Below, piece by piece: positions 1 to 13,300 of a DNA stretch of 64,000 nucleotides. A program made the translations under genes and the position numbers. Origin of the DNA: Gymnogyps californianus. Lineage: Eukaryota; Chordata; Aves; Accipitriformes; Cathartidae. Below the pieces are notes generated by a model. The model made no database searches, was not told where the DNA came from, and saw only the letters and a list, made by a program, of their open reading frames with translations. The stretch is taken from NCBI RefSeq assembly GCF_018139145.2, contig NC_059471.1, forward strand, positions 203,751,494-203,815,493, given 5' to 3'. Every line of letters begins with the position of its first letter. The first letter of the stretch is position 1.

Positions 1-1081
1 ATCGTTAAAAGCTCCTGATGCTGAATTTTCCTGAATCATCACCTTGAAATATTATAGGTGATAAAGAGATTAAGTACCTCCCACCTAGCATCTCTATGGG
101 TGGTGCTTGGCTGGAATAGAAAGCAGGCCTAGTACCCGTATCCCCCCCATAAATCAAATGTAAGGCAGTCATGAGGGAGAAGGCATGAAAAGAGGTAAAA
201 AGGAGTCTGTATGTGAAGGACACCAGGATTCTTTGAAAGAAGTGACTATACAATACCTTTGTGGATATACCGTCCATATTTTTTCTTCTGAATAAAATAG
301 GCCTGGGCAGCAAACTTGAACACAACCCTACTGTTTAATGTTATCATGGTCCCCAGCATGCTCTTGGCTCCTGCCAGATAGCACCATCGGGGACAAAACT
401 AGATCATGGTCAGGGGAAGGCACGTAAGGGTTCATCTCCAGTAGGCCATATGGACACAGCTGTACTGGGCTGGGCCCTTTGACATTATCCCAAAGGGCTG
501 CCCAAGCCCTGATCCCATCCCCAAGGTATGCAGCACATCCCCTCTGTCTCACCCCAGGAAAATACAACTCTGATGGGCTGCAACACGATTCTTGCATTAC
601 TTTGGGCACTTCGCAGTGAAAAAAGTCACATACAAAAACAAAAGTATATTTGAGGGCCAAGGGGCACTACACGGGGACTAAAAAGGACTTGGCACTAGGC
701 ATGGCTACAATGAGGTTGCGCTACCTGGCCTCAAGACCCTGTCCTTTTTCTATTTTCCAGTACATATGTAGCCATAAAGGATATCTTAAATTGTCTAGGG
801 CACAGAAAACAATTTCATTACCCAGGTAAAATAAGAAAAAAAGACTGAGAAACAAAAACCACAGAGTTAAAAATACAAAAGTATTACTTTAATCTTTTTT
901 GTAAGAAATAAACAAAGACTGAGTGAACACCACCTCTTTCATCTGACTAATATACGACTCTGTGCAGGGATGGACTTGCCTTTTACAGACCAAAGTGCTT
1001 TGCCCAATGTCTTACCATTCTTGCCAGGAAGAAGAGAGAAAAATGTAGATAAAGAAGGAGAAGTAGAGCGGATTTACTCAC
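1..1081 (-). other. CDHR3: CDHR3 intron 12 (partial)
   Basis: Sequence downstream of exon 12 in the CDHR3 sense. I looked on the minus strand for the end of EC5 (human VTVNILEENDEKP) and did not find it. The minus-strand open frames at 5-325 and 328-660 show no cadherin features. Nothing else recognised. Confidence 0.7.
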
Positions 1082-1308
1082 AGATGCTGTTGCAGTCTTC
1101 TCTTGGTCTGAGGCCTGTACTGTGAGAATGTGTTTCTGAGTTGTTTCATAGTCTAATCTAGCTAAAATCTTCACATCTCCTTTGGCTGGGCTGATCCAGA
1201 AGATATTTGTGTAATCCCTGGTGCCTCCTCCAGCTACAATGGAATATGTGATGACACTGGGTGGCCAGTCCTTGTCTCTGGCATTCACTCTTCCGATGCT
1301 GGATCCAA
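1082..1308 (-). CDS. CDHR3: CDHR3 coding exon 12: most of EC5
   Basis: The exon is 227 bases, with acceptor TGTCTCTCAG and donor GTGAGT at a codon boundary. It encodes GSSIGRVNARDKDWPPSVIT, YSIVAGGGTRDYTNIFWISP, AKGDVKILARLDYETTQKH and ILTVQASDQEKTATAS. The LDYE tyrosine (codon at 1150-1148, residue 532) is at the position of human Cys529. The next exon, expected to begin with Val and end EC5, is not in this window. Confidence 0.94.
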
Positions 1309-4300
1309 CTGAGAGACAGAAAATCCGTATTTCATTAAGATTTTAAGGAAAAGGAGGTACAGAGTACTTGTTCCAACCAAAACTTGATGAAACTGAACTA
1401 AAGATTTGTTTTAGAGTTTGTCACCCCAAAAAAGTAAAGCAAAGGTGTGAGAAATACTAGTTCACCATGCTGTGCTATGGCTCCCCCGTGTATGGGCTTG
1501 CCTGCTAGCAATAAATACCAAAATGCGAGGAGTCTGTAGAGAACCACAACAGAAGTGCTCTGGCAGTGAGGGCCACCCCGAGCCCTGCACTGACACGCAC
1601 GAACTCCTGCCTTCTGGCAGCCTGAGTGCTGGCTTGGTTGGAGGAACAAGGCTTTGGCTGCCTTGAAAAGCAATTGCTGCTGTTTCTTCCGAGGTGTTTG
1701 AAAAGCAGTTTGAATTACCTTTGTGCCGAGCATTTATGAAGCAAACTACAAATGGCAGTGCTGTAAACTGTGAGAATGAAGATGGCACTGTGCACACCCA
1801 TCTCTGCAGACATTGATTCAACGCTAAGTGGATCCACATGACCCGGGGATACACAGGATGAATAGTCCACATGCACAGAGTAAGACAGAAAGAGGATGTA
1901 AATGAAGGGTTGGCATTTTTTTTTCTTTCCTGGCCCTGTGAATTCCAGCCCTACTGCAAACTGTTGGCTCCTGTTTGGTACAGCAATAGCAAGCACCCTG
2001 TTAATGTCAACTCAGCCCAAAACAAAGGGCAGTCCGAGTCGGAAAAAACGTATTATTTCTCTTGATAGTCTCAGTATCCAGCAAAGTTCTATGGCTGACA
2101 CAGAGAGCTTTACAGACATATCCATGTCACAGATGGGTTTCAAGTGTTATATTGCTAAGATACACGTCAGTGGTATGAGGAGACACACACAGAATAGGAA
2201 ATGCTACAAAATTCACCATATCTTGCCCACTGAGAAACAGTGTAGAAAACCAAGCTCCATCCATGCACCATAGAAATAAAAGTTGAGCAAGAACAACAGG
2301 CTGCTGAGCCATGCAAGATGCTGGTATGAACACCTGAAGGTCAGGGTCCTCTGATTGCTGAGTGGCTGTCCTGTGCCTCCTCATCCCCCCTCAGCCTTCC
2401 TTGCTTCCCTGGCAGTTTGGCTCCTGCAGGAGGTAGGGCTGCCAGGGTTTCTTTGCCAGGCAGACCCCCCTGGGAGCCAGCTCCCCCTTCCCCAGCCTCC
2501 TCAGTCTCTCCAGCTCCCTTCCAGGCCACACATCCCCACACCAGCTGCAGCTTTGCCGTACTCAGCAGTGGCCAATGACAGCTTCTCCACAGGGCAGGCA
2601 GGAGTGATTTTTGCAGACCTGTGGACCTTAACAGGATCTTCCTAACCAGAGAACGAAGACAACAGAGAGCTGAGGGTGAGGGCTGGAAATTCGGGCTTGC
2701 TCCTTTGCCCATGGCAAGGCAGAGGAGGTTGTGGGCAGGATGGTGGGGCTGCTTGAAGCATGCCTTTTCCTCCCCACCATCCCCTGCCTCCTGGCTTAGG
2801 CAAATGGACACAGAAGCACCATAGAGCCCACAGGCCTGCTGACCATAGCCACAGCTGCCTTCACCTGTGCTTTAAGCCTGCCCTGGCCATAACAATTTGA
2901 TTAATTCAAGCAAATACTAGATTATGTGACTGCTAAATCTCCTGAAGTTTCCTGGGCAGCTTCACCATGTCCCACTCAGATGCAGTGACGCAGTTGGACA
3001 TCCTCCTTGGTGACGTGGCCATTGGGGCAGATTTGTGAGTAACAGCAGCCTGGGGCAGTGTTGGACGTGCTGGAGGACAGGGCTGTCGTTCAGAGGGGCC
3101 CAGCAGGCTGGAGCTACAGGCCAACAGGACTCCTGGAGCTCAGCACAGACAAATGCAAAGTCCTGCACCCGAGCCAGAACAAGCCCATGCATCAGTGCAG
3201 GCTGAGACTGACTGAGCAGGCAGCAGCTCTGCAGGAAGGGACCCCAGACCCTGGTGGACAAGTTATACATGAGCCCCCAGGGCACCCTTGGGGGAATGGA
3301 GACCCCATGCTGAGCTGTGTTAACAAGTGTGTTAGCAGCACATGGTGGGAAGTGACTGATCCACTCTGCTCAGCACTCATAAAGCTACCTGTGACCAGTT
3401 TTGGGGGCCCAGGTACAAGAGAGATGCTAAAAAAATGGAGAAAGGCTGGGGAGGGTTGAGCAGAGGACCCAGCTGGTGGGGCTGGGTTTGTTCAGGCTGG
3501 AGAAGGGAAGGCGAAGGGGGGATTTAATTGCTGTCCTCCACTACCTAAAGGGCCATGATACAGAAGACCAGACTTCTCAGAACGGGACAGTGAAAGGACA
3601 ATAGAGAACAGACACAAGCTGCAACGCAGAAAATTCCAGCTGGGTACAAGGTAAAATTATCTGGAACGAAGGTTGCTCACCTGGAACAGGGGCTCAGAGA
3701 GGCTGTGGAGTCTCCATCCTTGGAGATTTTCAAAACGTGACTGGATGAGGCCCCAAGCAACCTGATCTAGCTTTGAAACTAGCCTCACTTTGAGCATGAG
3801 TTGGACTTGAGACCCTCAGAGGTCCCTTACACCTTCAATTTTTCTGTGACCCTAGGAAGTTCAGAATGAGGGTCAAGATTTATCCAGCATATATCTAACG
3901 TACCTCTCAATTTTTTCTCAGCCAAGAGAATAAAGCCAGTAAGTGAGGTCCTGGGGCAGAAGGCCTGTGTTTGGTACATCAGGTCATATGAGGGAGAGGC
4001 TGAAGCTAGGGAAGATGCCATTCCCATGCCGACTCCTCTGCGCACCAAGCAGCACAGCACAGAGCTGACTGGCGGTCACACCCGGCACACAAGGATTACC
4101 AAGGAGGCAAGATGCTGTGGCACTGCTCTGCAAACATACGAGATGCAGGACTCACCAGGGGACAGGAAGGGTGCTGAGATGGGAGACAAGCATGTGAACA
4201 GTTTCAACAAATTCAGTTTTAAGGCCACGTTTGCAGCCGCTGGTCCTGGGCTATTGCAGGAATGGGAATGACCCTGGCTCTGGGAACGAGGAACTGCTCT

Positions 4301-7300
4301 GACTGCCGTCTGGCTGAGCGCAGCCTCCTCATCCATGCACTCCCATCCCACCCCATCTTCAGGGCATCTGCTGCACCCAGGGAGAGCTGGGTCTAAGGCA
4401 CAATGGGGTGTCCATCCTGCACCATGCCTGGGCCAAGGGAGTCCTCACTCGACTGTGTCAGTCTATAACAGTTTCTTTGCACCGTCGCAGTCCCTCGAAA
4501 AGGCTAATTTAGCAAGAGCAGAAAGACGGTCTAAAACAAGACATCTGAGTTCAGTTCCTGGCTCTGTCACAGATTTCTTGTGCAATTGCTGAATTTGTCT
4601 GTGTCTCAGCTTCCATCTGTACAATTGGAGTTGTTGCCAGTTTTGTCTATTTAAGGGTGGTAGGTGGTTGTATGGTGAGGCCCTGGCTGAACTGGAACTT
4701 TGAGCCATTCTCCTCCTTCAAATATATGAAAATCCATTTAGAGCAAAAAGGTACTTATCAACATAACTACATGATTTCTATCATGTAGGTGCTACTTACT
4801 GTACCTTTAGTAATTTCTGGAACATTAAATTCATATGATAAATTACTGAAGACTGGAAAAAATTCATTCACTGGCTTTATCCTGATGTAAATGTAGATGA
4901 TATCTGGAAATATAACAGAACATTAAATCATAGTTAAGTATGGCTGTGAAATTTTCTCATGCATATATTCAAAATACATATGGTATTCCTCTCTCCATGC
5001 TGTTACAGCACAGGAAAATATCAAAAGAAGTGTAAAAGGGATACTTGCTTGAGTAGTTAGGACAGGCAATATCTTGCACCCTGACAGTCAAAGAATAGAC
5101 TTCAACTCTTAGATTCGCTGGGTTTTCTAAATCAATACTTTCAGTCATCTAAATTAAAAAGAAACACAATTGTATTTATAATTCCTTACATAAAGTCACA
5201 ATACACATGATGGCAATTACTTTTTTCAGCGTTCTGTAAGCGTGGTCTCCCCCTTGGCTATATAGAATTGCTCTGTAGGAGTAATATAGGCTATTAATCA
5301 ATTACAGGATTGAATTCCAGGCTTTTTCTACATGTTCACGCTCTGGTGTCTCTTGGAAATTCAGAACTCTTTCCTTCTGCCAACAAAATTTCTTCCCCTT
5401 AAGTGCAGGAAGTTTTATCATTTGGATCATAAGGTCTTGGCCTTTTACCTAGTTAATTCAAAGCTCATGTAATGAGCTGGCTATTTACTCTGCCTTTTGT
5501 TGGCTCAAAAGAATCTGCTATTGCTAAATAGTAATAGTTACTCCTTGAGCTCACGCCTGCAGACATGTATTAAAGGTATTAGGTTCAGCCACAAGTGTTT
5601 ATCCAGGAACCAAGTTGTTACTAAATGGTGGCTCATGCAGATTTAAATCCTAATCTCCTGAACTCTCTATCTTTCTGTAGGAGCCTCACAAACTTTGGGG
5701 CAGCAGGACTAAAGTACAGGCATCCACTGTTGATCGTCTACAGTGAAACTCCTGGAGGAACAGGATGCTTCAGATAGCCTCTTACATTATACATACATGG
5801 TGATCAAAGGGCTTCCTGTGCAGCAATGAAAATGCTTTTTGTGTTGGCAGATGAAGCAGCTAAGCGCAGCGCTCATTGACATGTATACCTCAGATCAAAA
5901 ATTAAAGTAAGCCATACAAAATCATTTTACTGCTCCTGTAGCACTCTTGTCTTTTAGACAGAATGCCTATTTTTTGCTATGTTTCCCTTTTTCTGTAGTT
6001 GTCCATGGTTCTTTTTAAAGCAATGAAACAACCACCATTGCACACGTCCAGCAACTGGTGGGGGTTCTGGCCAATGCAAATATGCTAGCAGCTATCAGCA
6101 TAAGGAACCCATATTTTGACATGCAAAATCACACAAGTGCAAATCCCACCACACTTCTGTGAAAATTTACCACTCAAAGTGGTTTTACAGTTCTGACCAA
6201 CGAAGCTAGGAAGTAGTTACTGAGTGTGGGATTTCTCAAGTATTTCAATTCTTCATGCTGAATAGCAAGGATCTTCCACAGTCTGTCATGAATAAATGGG
6301 TATGAAATGGCATGAAATTTCTCTGTTTATCCATATCAAAGTTGGTGCTTCACACTCCCTAAAAAAGGATTTTTTTTTCAATCATATCTAGCACATTTAT
6401 TTAAAACTGGAGAAAACAGTTCTCTGTTCACCAAATTCTGTAGAATCCATAGAAAGCATCCTATGAAAGGGAAGGTAGTTCACATCCAGTCAAAACAGTC
6501 ATTCTCCACGTCATACACACTGTGACATGAATTACAGTAATTCTTTTTTTCTTGTACAGACAATGAATTCAAAGAACTTATAATATTTCATAAGTTGACT
6601 TCTGAAATGGGACAATCTAACATAAAGCCACAAACAACTGACCACAAGTCTTCCAGACACAGTGGACTCCAGAGCGAAGTTATTGCTTCCAAAACCAGAT
6701 AATCCAGTGAAATTAAATCGATTGTTTGATGGATCAACATCAATATCTTTACAGTAATTTCTAAGATCAAGAAGAAATGTCCCAGCAGTCATATTTTCAT
6801 TTGCCTCTTTCCTGTTTAAAACAAACATGTTTCCCATCAGAGCAACTTATATTTCTCCTCTTGAACTCTCCATATATTACATACCAAAACATTGACTTCC
6901 ATTTATTTTCTAAGTGAAATCCTAGATCTAAATAGGCAACAGTTGATGAAGCAACTCAGAATCTGATCCATACACTGTGGTGAACAAGAGCCCTGTACAA
7001 TGGGCAGGACATAAACTTTTAGCCAGATCCAAACCATAAACCTGGAACTCGGCTAAACTTCAGAGGCTGTCATGAGATCTTAATGTTCAAGATCAGTTCA
7101 ATTAATAATTAATATTTTAAAACATCTTTACAACACTCATTTCTTCAGTATGTTATAATGTTCTCCTGATGAGAAGCTCGTTGTTTTCTCCTTAACTAAT
7201 AGCTGGACCATTCTGGTGCTTTGTGAAACTAGCATTTCTGGTGCTGCTGTTGATAGTGAGGGTCCCTGTGATGCACATGATGGAATTGGGGGCAGAGGGT

Positions 7301-10300
7301 GTCGATTTAATTTTTTTTAATCAAGAGAATTAAATACAAAAAAATGAAGAACCAACTGAAATACCATTAAGCCCTGATTTTGTTCCCTTGTGCAATCCCT
7401 ATAAGACTAGTCCTTTATTTGATCGCATTTTTTTCCCTGAAGATTTTTGCCTCCTTCAGATCAAAATTTAAGCTCACTAGATAACAAAGAGATTGTTGTG
7501 TTATTGTCATGGATGTTGTAACTAAGCAGCACTCTGAAGAATTGGATTCTTTTCCTGCCAGTATGTAAAAGTGTGTGATTTAAATGCAAGACTTTTCTAC
7601 TAGATAGTGAGCAAGCAATTTAAACTGATACCCACTAACTGGGAATTCCTTATTGCATAGGTTCTTGGCCTGAGATGCTGGATTTTTATCTGCAGGACCA
7701 TCAAACTACCATAAGTGCACCTGAAGAACTGCACTATGCAGTGCGGCGTACCCTGAAAGATCAGAGCCCAGGCACATCAAACACTTCAGATGGACAATTT
7801 TGACTTCAGTCTTACTATGACACACTTCATCTGTAAAATGGAGTTAATGTTATGTCCTCATCTGCAAATATAAACTACCTGATCATCACAAAAGTCTCAG
7901 AGCATTGATAGCCATAGCAAAGTCCATGACTAAGTTACTATGCACAGAGGACACCTATAACAAGAGGTGATCTGGGCTCTGAAGACCTTACAAATTGCAT
8001 TAGACAAAAACCATGCAGGTCACCAGAGAGAGATTTAGAAGAGAAGGTCAGGAAGTTTAAAACTCCAGAACTGACTGGCAAGCTTTCTCTGGTGAATGAT
8101 TCCCCACAGTTTAGCATAAAATAAGAAAGGAGGAGCTTGGATCTGTATAGGTCAGAAAAGTAACTCTATAACACATAGCTCTGATATCCTAAGGGTTTAG
8201 GTGTCTGAAAGAAAGATAAATAAATTATCTGACTATACACAGATATTTTTAGTCCAAATTTCCACTTTGAACATGTCAGGAAATTGAGTTCCATGCCCTA
8301 AGACACTTAGAGTGAACACTAACCTTTAAAGGCTAATGGTAAATGTCCATTTGAACCTCTGGCTGTAGGTCTGGGGACCCTAACTGATGTGCCCTAGACT
8401 GCACACTGGTCTGCGGCAACCAGGCAGCACTAAGGCAATGAGGAGCCTCAATACCTGAAGGTAGAAGGATTGCATTCTGGTGGGTTGTCATTGATATCGT
8501 CAATAATGATTGTGATCTGCATTTCGCTGGCGTGACCGCTGCTGGGACTGTCCTCCACTCGGACTATCAATGAGACGTTAGGATGGAGCCGCAGTGGAAG
8601 GGCATCTCGGTCGATTCTCCCAGTCACCTGCAGCACTCCAGTTGCTGGGCAGAAAGCAGCCAGAAGTTAGATGTTCACCATGGGGGGAAGTAACGAACAC
8701 TTGTGGCGTACATGCAAGAGGACAGGGTAGCTCAGCAGACAGGTAGCAGAATAAAAAGTCTTCTATTCTGTGCAAATCATGGCTGGTTTAGTTATTTTTT
8801 TAAAATTATAGAAAATGGCTCTGAAAGTTCTGCGTAAGACCTTAATGGATAGATACCCATTGCTCAAAAATATGCCATAGGTGGCCTCGGCAGAGGGCTT
8901 GGAAAGCAGTTAGATTTCCCTTACACTCTCAAAGAGCTAGTGCAAGTCAGAGTTGAGTGCACTCACAGAGCATCAAGGACAATGAGCTGCTAATACCTGT
9001 CCTGTCCTTGCTCTCTAGCTAGTAAGACCGCTTCACTTTCTACTGTTATCGTTCAAGCATCCTTCAGCACCTATAAATCTACTCACACATCAACAGAGCT
9101 GCTCTTAGCTGTGACAGATTGCGCCAAGTGCTCTGGCCAGCCATTTACTTAAATTCTTTTTTCACTTCTGTTAGCCTCTGTTCAAAAAGAGAAGGTTTTT
9201 ATGGCACAGCACAACACTATTCCCAGAGCACAAAGGAGGTAAAGGAACACTGTATATATCCTCTGCCTTTTGGAGTGTAATTGAGGGGGAGGGTGGCAAT
9301 ACATGGCCAAAGTGCATAGGGAATCCAAAGCATTTAAGGATCATCCTGATACCCCACAGCACTGTGTTGTGTGGCACCTCTTACAGCTGTGATAAGCAGT
9401 TCTAAAGCAATAGCAGTCAAGGAGCAAAGCAGTCACTGAATGCCAGCCCTGGAGCAAAAACCTCAGGGCACTGGTGTATGCACCCCAGAGAGCACAAGGA
9501 GATAGGACCAGCATGAGAGGACTCTTTTGGATGGCCTTGCCTGAGGACGGTCATGAATCGAGCAATGAAGCTGAGGTGCAGATTTGCTGTGCACCTCAAT
9601 GCTAGAGCAGATTTCAGGCAGGAGAGAGGACATCATGGTCTAACTATGTGCAGCTGTTTCAAGAGCCCCAGAAGGGTCACTGCTGTCCTCAGAGATTAAA
9701 AAGGCAGCAGCTAATCTTACTTCCACCCAAGGGACCGCCACCCTCCAGCTGTAAGTCAGTATTTGCCAAGAAGTCACCTTTGGTCTACTTTCTTCAAGAT
9801 ATCTTACTGAATCTTGGTCAGCTGACCAAAGAATTTGACCCTAATAACATACTGAGCATTTCTTATTTCTAGGGGTAGCCACAGAATAAAGTAAGTCAAT
9901 TTAAAACTAAGGCAAAAACATTTTCTCCAAAGTAGTCCCTCTCTTTTTTTGGGTGTCAGAAGGCACATTTTTGTTTGTCTTACATGGATTTATGGAGAAA
10001 TATCTGTCAGAAGACTGGATGCTGTAGAAAAGCCTGCTGGAAGAGTCTTCATCATCAGGATCTTTAGCTGTTATATTGGCAACAATGGTGCCCGGGCTTT
10101 GCTCCTCTGGAATCCTGTAGATTCTTTGTTTTCTACAAGATAAAACAAAATTCAGCAAAGCTCACATCTGTGTTTGCAAGGGCAGCTGATCACAGACTTA
10201 GCTGAGCAGCCAATTGCAGCAGCAGAGCCATGGCCACGCTGGGCTCAGAGATGGCTATTTGCATGTCAGGGTAAATATCCCAGTCACTGGTTCTGCCAGC

Positions 10301-13300
10301 TGGATATGTAGCAATAGCTGAACTGGTATGTGGTCATAAAGCATGACATAGCCACACAAATAAGTGTCCTTCCCCTGAAACTTTTTCACAGTAAAAACAA
10401 TTTGACTTTTACAGAATCGTGGAAGCTGAAGATGGAAGGGGCTGGGGCCCTACAGAGCCACCAGCTTGTAAAGCCACTTGCTTTAATTCCTTCATTTTGC
10501 AAGAGAAAAACAAAAATAGAAGCAGTAATGTAATTAATTATCTTTTGGAATTAATGCTGGAGGCTTTTGGGGGACAACAGTATTACTAAAAAGCTGAGTT
10601 GCCCCTGCAGTAGGTGGAGGCAGGGAGGAGCGCTCCTGCGGGTGCCCAACAGATGAACGTGCTCCAAACTCCCAGCAACATCTGTCTGTCTGATTCATCG
10701 TACACAGAGAAAATGGTTCTTTACTGCTGCTGTTTGGTATGCCAGTGCTCCCAAATTTCTCATGAATTAAGTGAGTTTTATAGCTCAGATATAGTCTGGC
10801 AGGCAATTGTGCAGGATTGCTTATAATGGTTGCAGTTGCGTGTTCACATATGGGTACTCAGGTATGCAATTATGCTACTTGAACCACATGCAAAAGCAGA
10901 CGTGGGCAAGCACACAAAAATTGTGCAAGGAATTTATGAAGGCTGATTTATACTACTGAAACACACACAAACATCTCCTGCTTCTAGAAATCAAAGGGAG
11001 TTGAAGGTGCTCAAGAGTTCAGAAAAGCGTTAGGAGTATGTTTCCAGAATGAATCCTTTTTGCACGTTTTAAACTTCCTATGACATCACTTAGCTAATTG
11101 ACTAGTCTATAGTTCCCAGTATAGGAAAGCATGAGCCCTTCGTTGTCCTCTGAAAACCAACATCATGGGGCACTTAGCAATTGGAGCAGAGAATTGCAGA
11201 GACAGAAGATCTCATGCCTCCAGGTCTCCACTTGCAATTTTAAAAATGGTTAAGAAGAAACAGTGTCTTCAACTGTTTTGTCAGCTCATATGAAAACAGG
11301 AAAGCATACAGGAGAGAAATCACATAGGGTTTTCCCAGAAAAAACACCTAACTTACAGCCAGCAGTAAACAAGGAGTTTGTGAAGGCTGCGGAATCAGTG
11401 TATTTATTAAGTTTCTATCTCACTCTTGACATTGGATCTCTTCCTTCCTTGTTCTCCTGTTGCTTCCAGAGTCACTCAGAAACAAAACAAATAGCAACAG
11501 ATCTCCTTCACTGCTACCAAAAATGCCACCCCAAAATGCCTCTCTGATCACTGGGGAATACGGGAGGGACAGCTCTAACCGCTTTTGGCTCAAAGTAGGG
11601 AACTCCCTATGCCCACAGGGACCACAACTCTGACCTCTCTGTGGACAGCAAACTCACCACAACTCCACCTTCACAGCCCTATCAGCCCTCCTGCACCCTG
11701 CACGGGCCATTGTCCTGTCCCCACCAGATCTCTCTGGAAGAAGCGGGACGTTATCGAGCACATCCCCATAGCACTGAGTACGAGTACAGCTGGGGAGGAG
11801 TTGGGGGCCACTTCCTACGCAGCTATGTCTAGGCTGTGTCCTGTTGTCCATCTGTCTGCCACCTGCCAATGGCTTTTTACAGGATGGTTAAAGCAGACCT
11901 TTTAGACACTGCAATGTAATTGCGAAGGAAGCATATGTTTGTTTTCTTGTCTTCTCCTTTGTTTTCCTGACTCCACAAGTTTTCCATTGATTTTGACAGC
12001 CAGAATTTCAAAAGGCTGAATGCCAATGTAGTGTTGTGAACACCAAAAACAGATGTGCTTGCATATACTATGGGAACAATTAAAAAGACCCTTTGAAACT
12101 CTGTTCTTGACAGCTTTGATTGGGAGAAAATAAAGAAGGTTTGCTAACTCGTCAAGTTTCCCCAGCTCCCATCCCAGCACTAATTATTATCGTGTCAGAA
12201 AGGACGTAGCCCTAGCATGCAGCTCAGATTTTAGCAGGGGAGAGGCCATACATGTGCACGCTGAGGACAGATCATGAAGTGTAATTTAATCTAAAGTTCT
12301 TTACAAACTGAGCTGCTCTTTTTGGTCTGTAGTGTCAATCTAAAAGGGAGAAGATTCAAACAAATACCCGGCCTTATTTGTGCCATATGAGAACTGAGTC
12401 TTAGACCTTAGGTGTTATGGATGCTCAAGGTACTGCAGCTTTCACTAATTCAAACAATAGATAAATATTTAACAGAGCTCCTTTAGCATTCCAGACGTAA
12501 GGATAAATAAACAGAAATGGCAACATTTGGAGGAAATAATCAGTCTAGAACACAATGTGCAAACGTTGGCACTGGGAAGAGGATTCCTCCTGCTTGTAGC
12601 AGTACAGGAACGCTCAGAGAGCTGCTAACCTTATTGATTATTGCAGACATGAGGTTCAAGTATTAAATAAGTAGCAACAACAACAAAAAAAATCCATGTC
12701 TGTTTCTAACATTTCATTCTTCTGTTTCTTCAGATTCTCCACCCCTTTACCCAGCAAGGTCCAGATCCTTGGCCTCAGCCCAGGAGCCGTGCATTGCTCT
12801 GGCTCCACAAAACACCCAGAAGATTGCTCCGAACAAGTGGCTGGAAACCTCTTGGCATGGCCCAGGTGCTACACTGTCTTCTTTGCATAGATGGCAGAAG
12901 AGCAGCCATCATAAATATTCTCAGCGGGGACCTTGTACAGCCTCAGGATCAGGAGACATAAAGAGAGTGTCTTGAATCCAATCAATGTCTCATGCAAGTG
13001 ACAAAGATAAATCAACAACAGAATCAGATCGACTGTAATAATTGTAAAGCTCCTGCTTCAGAAACAATCGTCCGTTGTGCTTTCCACCACAAAACAGCCT
13101 GCTGGTGGCACATGTATATTCTTTCCTATTTTTCCAAATTTTCAGCAATGTTCCTGATTCCAACTAAAACTCCACTAGTCTTCAAAAGCTATTTCTGACT
13201 TGTGTGTTATGACACAATTTCCTGCTTATGACACAGTAAGAGATGACAATGTTTCAAAGATCATGGGGATTGTTTAGAAGTCTGGGAAGAAACAGAAGAC

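Larger units (their letters stand above)
1309..4804 (-). other. CDHR3: CDHR3 intron 11 (3496 bp)
   Basis: It contains a truncated CR1 LINE (about 2960-3845) and a MIR-like remnant (about 4541-4635). The stretch 2340-2880 is GC-rich and gives long but featureless open frames. No exon-like signal was recognised. Confidence 0.75.
5149..9983 (-). other. CDHR3: CDHR3 introns 9, 8 and 7
   Basis: Intron 9 is 5149-6642, intron 8 is 6812-8454 and intron 7 is 8645-9983; exons 9 and 8 lie between them. A short MIR-like CATCTGTAAAATGG piece is at about 7822-7850. Otherwise I see ordinary AT-rich intronic DNA with no RNA gene or complete repeat. Confidence 0.7.

Noticed and set aside
5..660. Minus-strand open frames as a possible next CDHR3 exon
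   Set aside because: Neither shows the EC5 end or linker sequence, and no acceptor in the needed phase leads into a cadherin-like segment.
3058..3459. 133-codon open frame as a gene
   Set aside because: It lies wholly inside the CR1 LINE and is a residue of its reverse-transcriptase region.
5043..5048. GTATCC at 5044 as the normal donor of CDHR3 exon 10
   Set aside because: It would add four bases and break the frame with exon 11. The GC donor fits phase and homology.
10405..10450. Possible CR1 3' end (CAGAATCGTGG...GGAAGGGG)
   Set aside because: Only a few short matches to the CR1 signature, with no flanking continuation.
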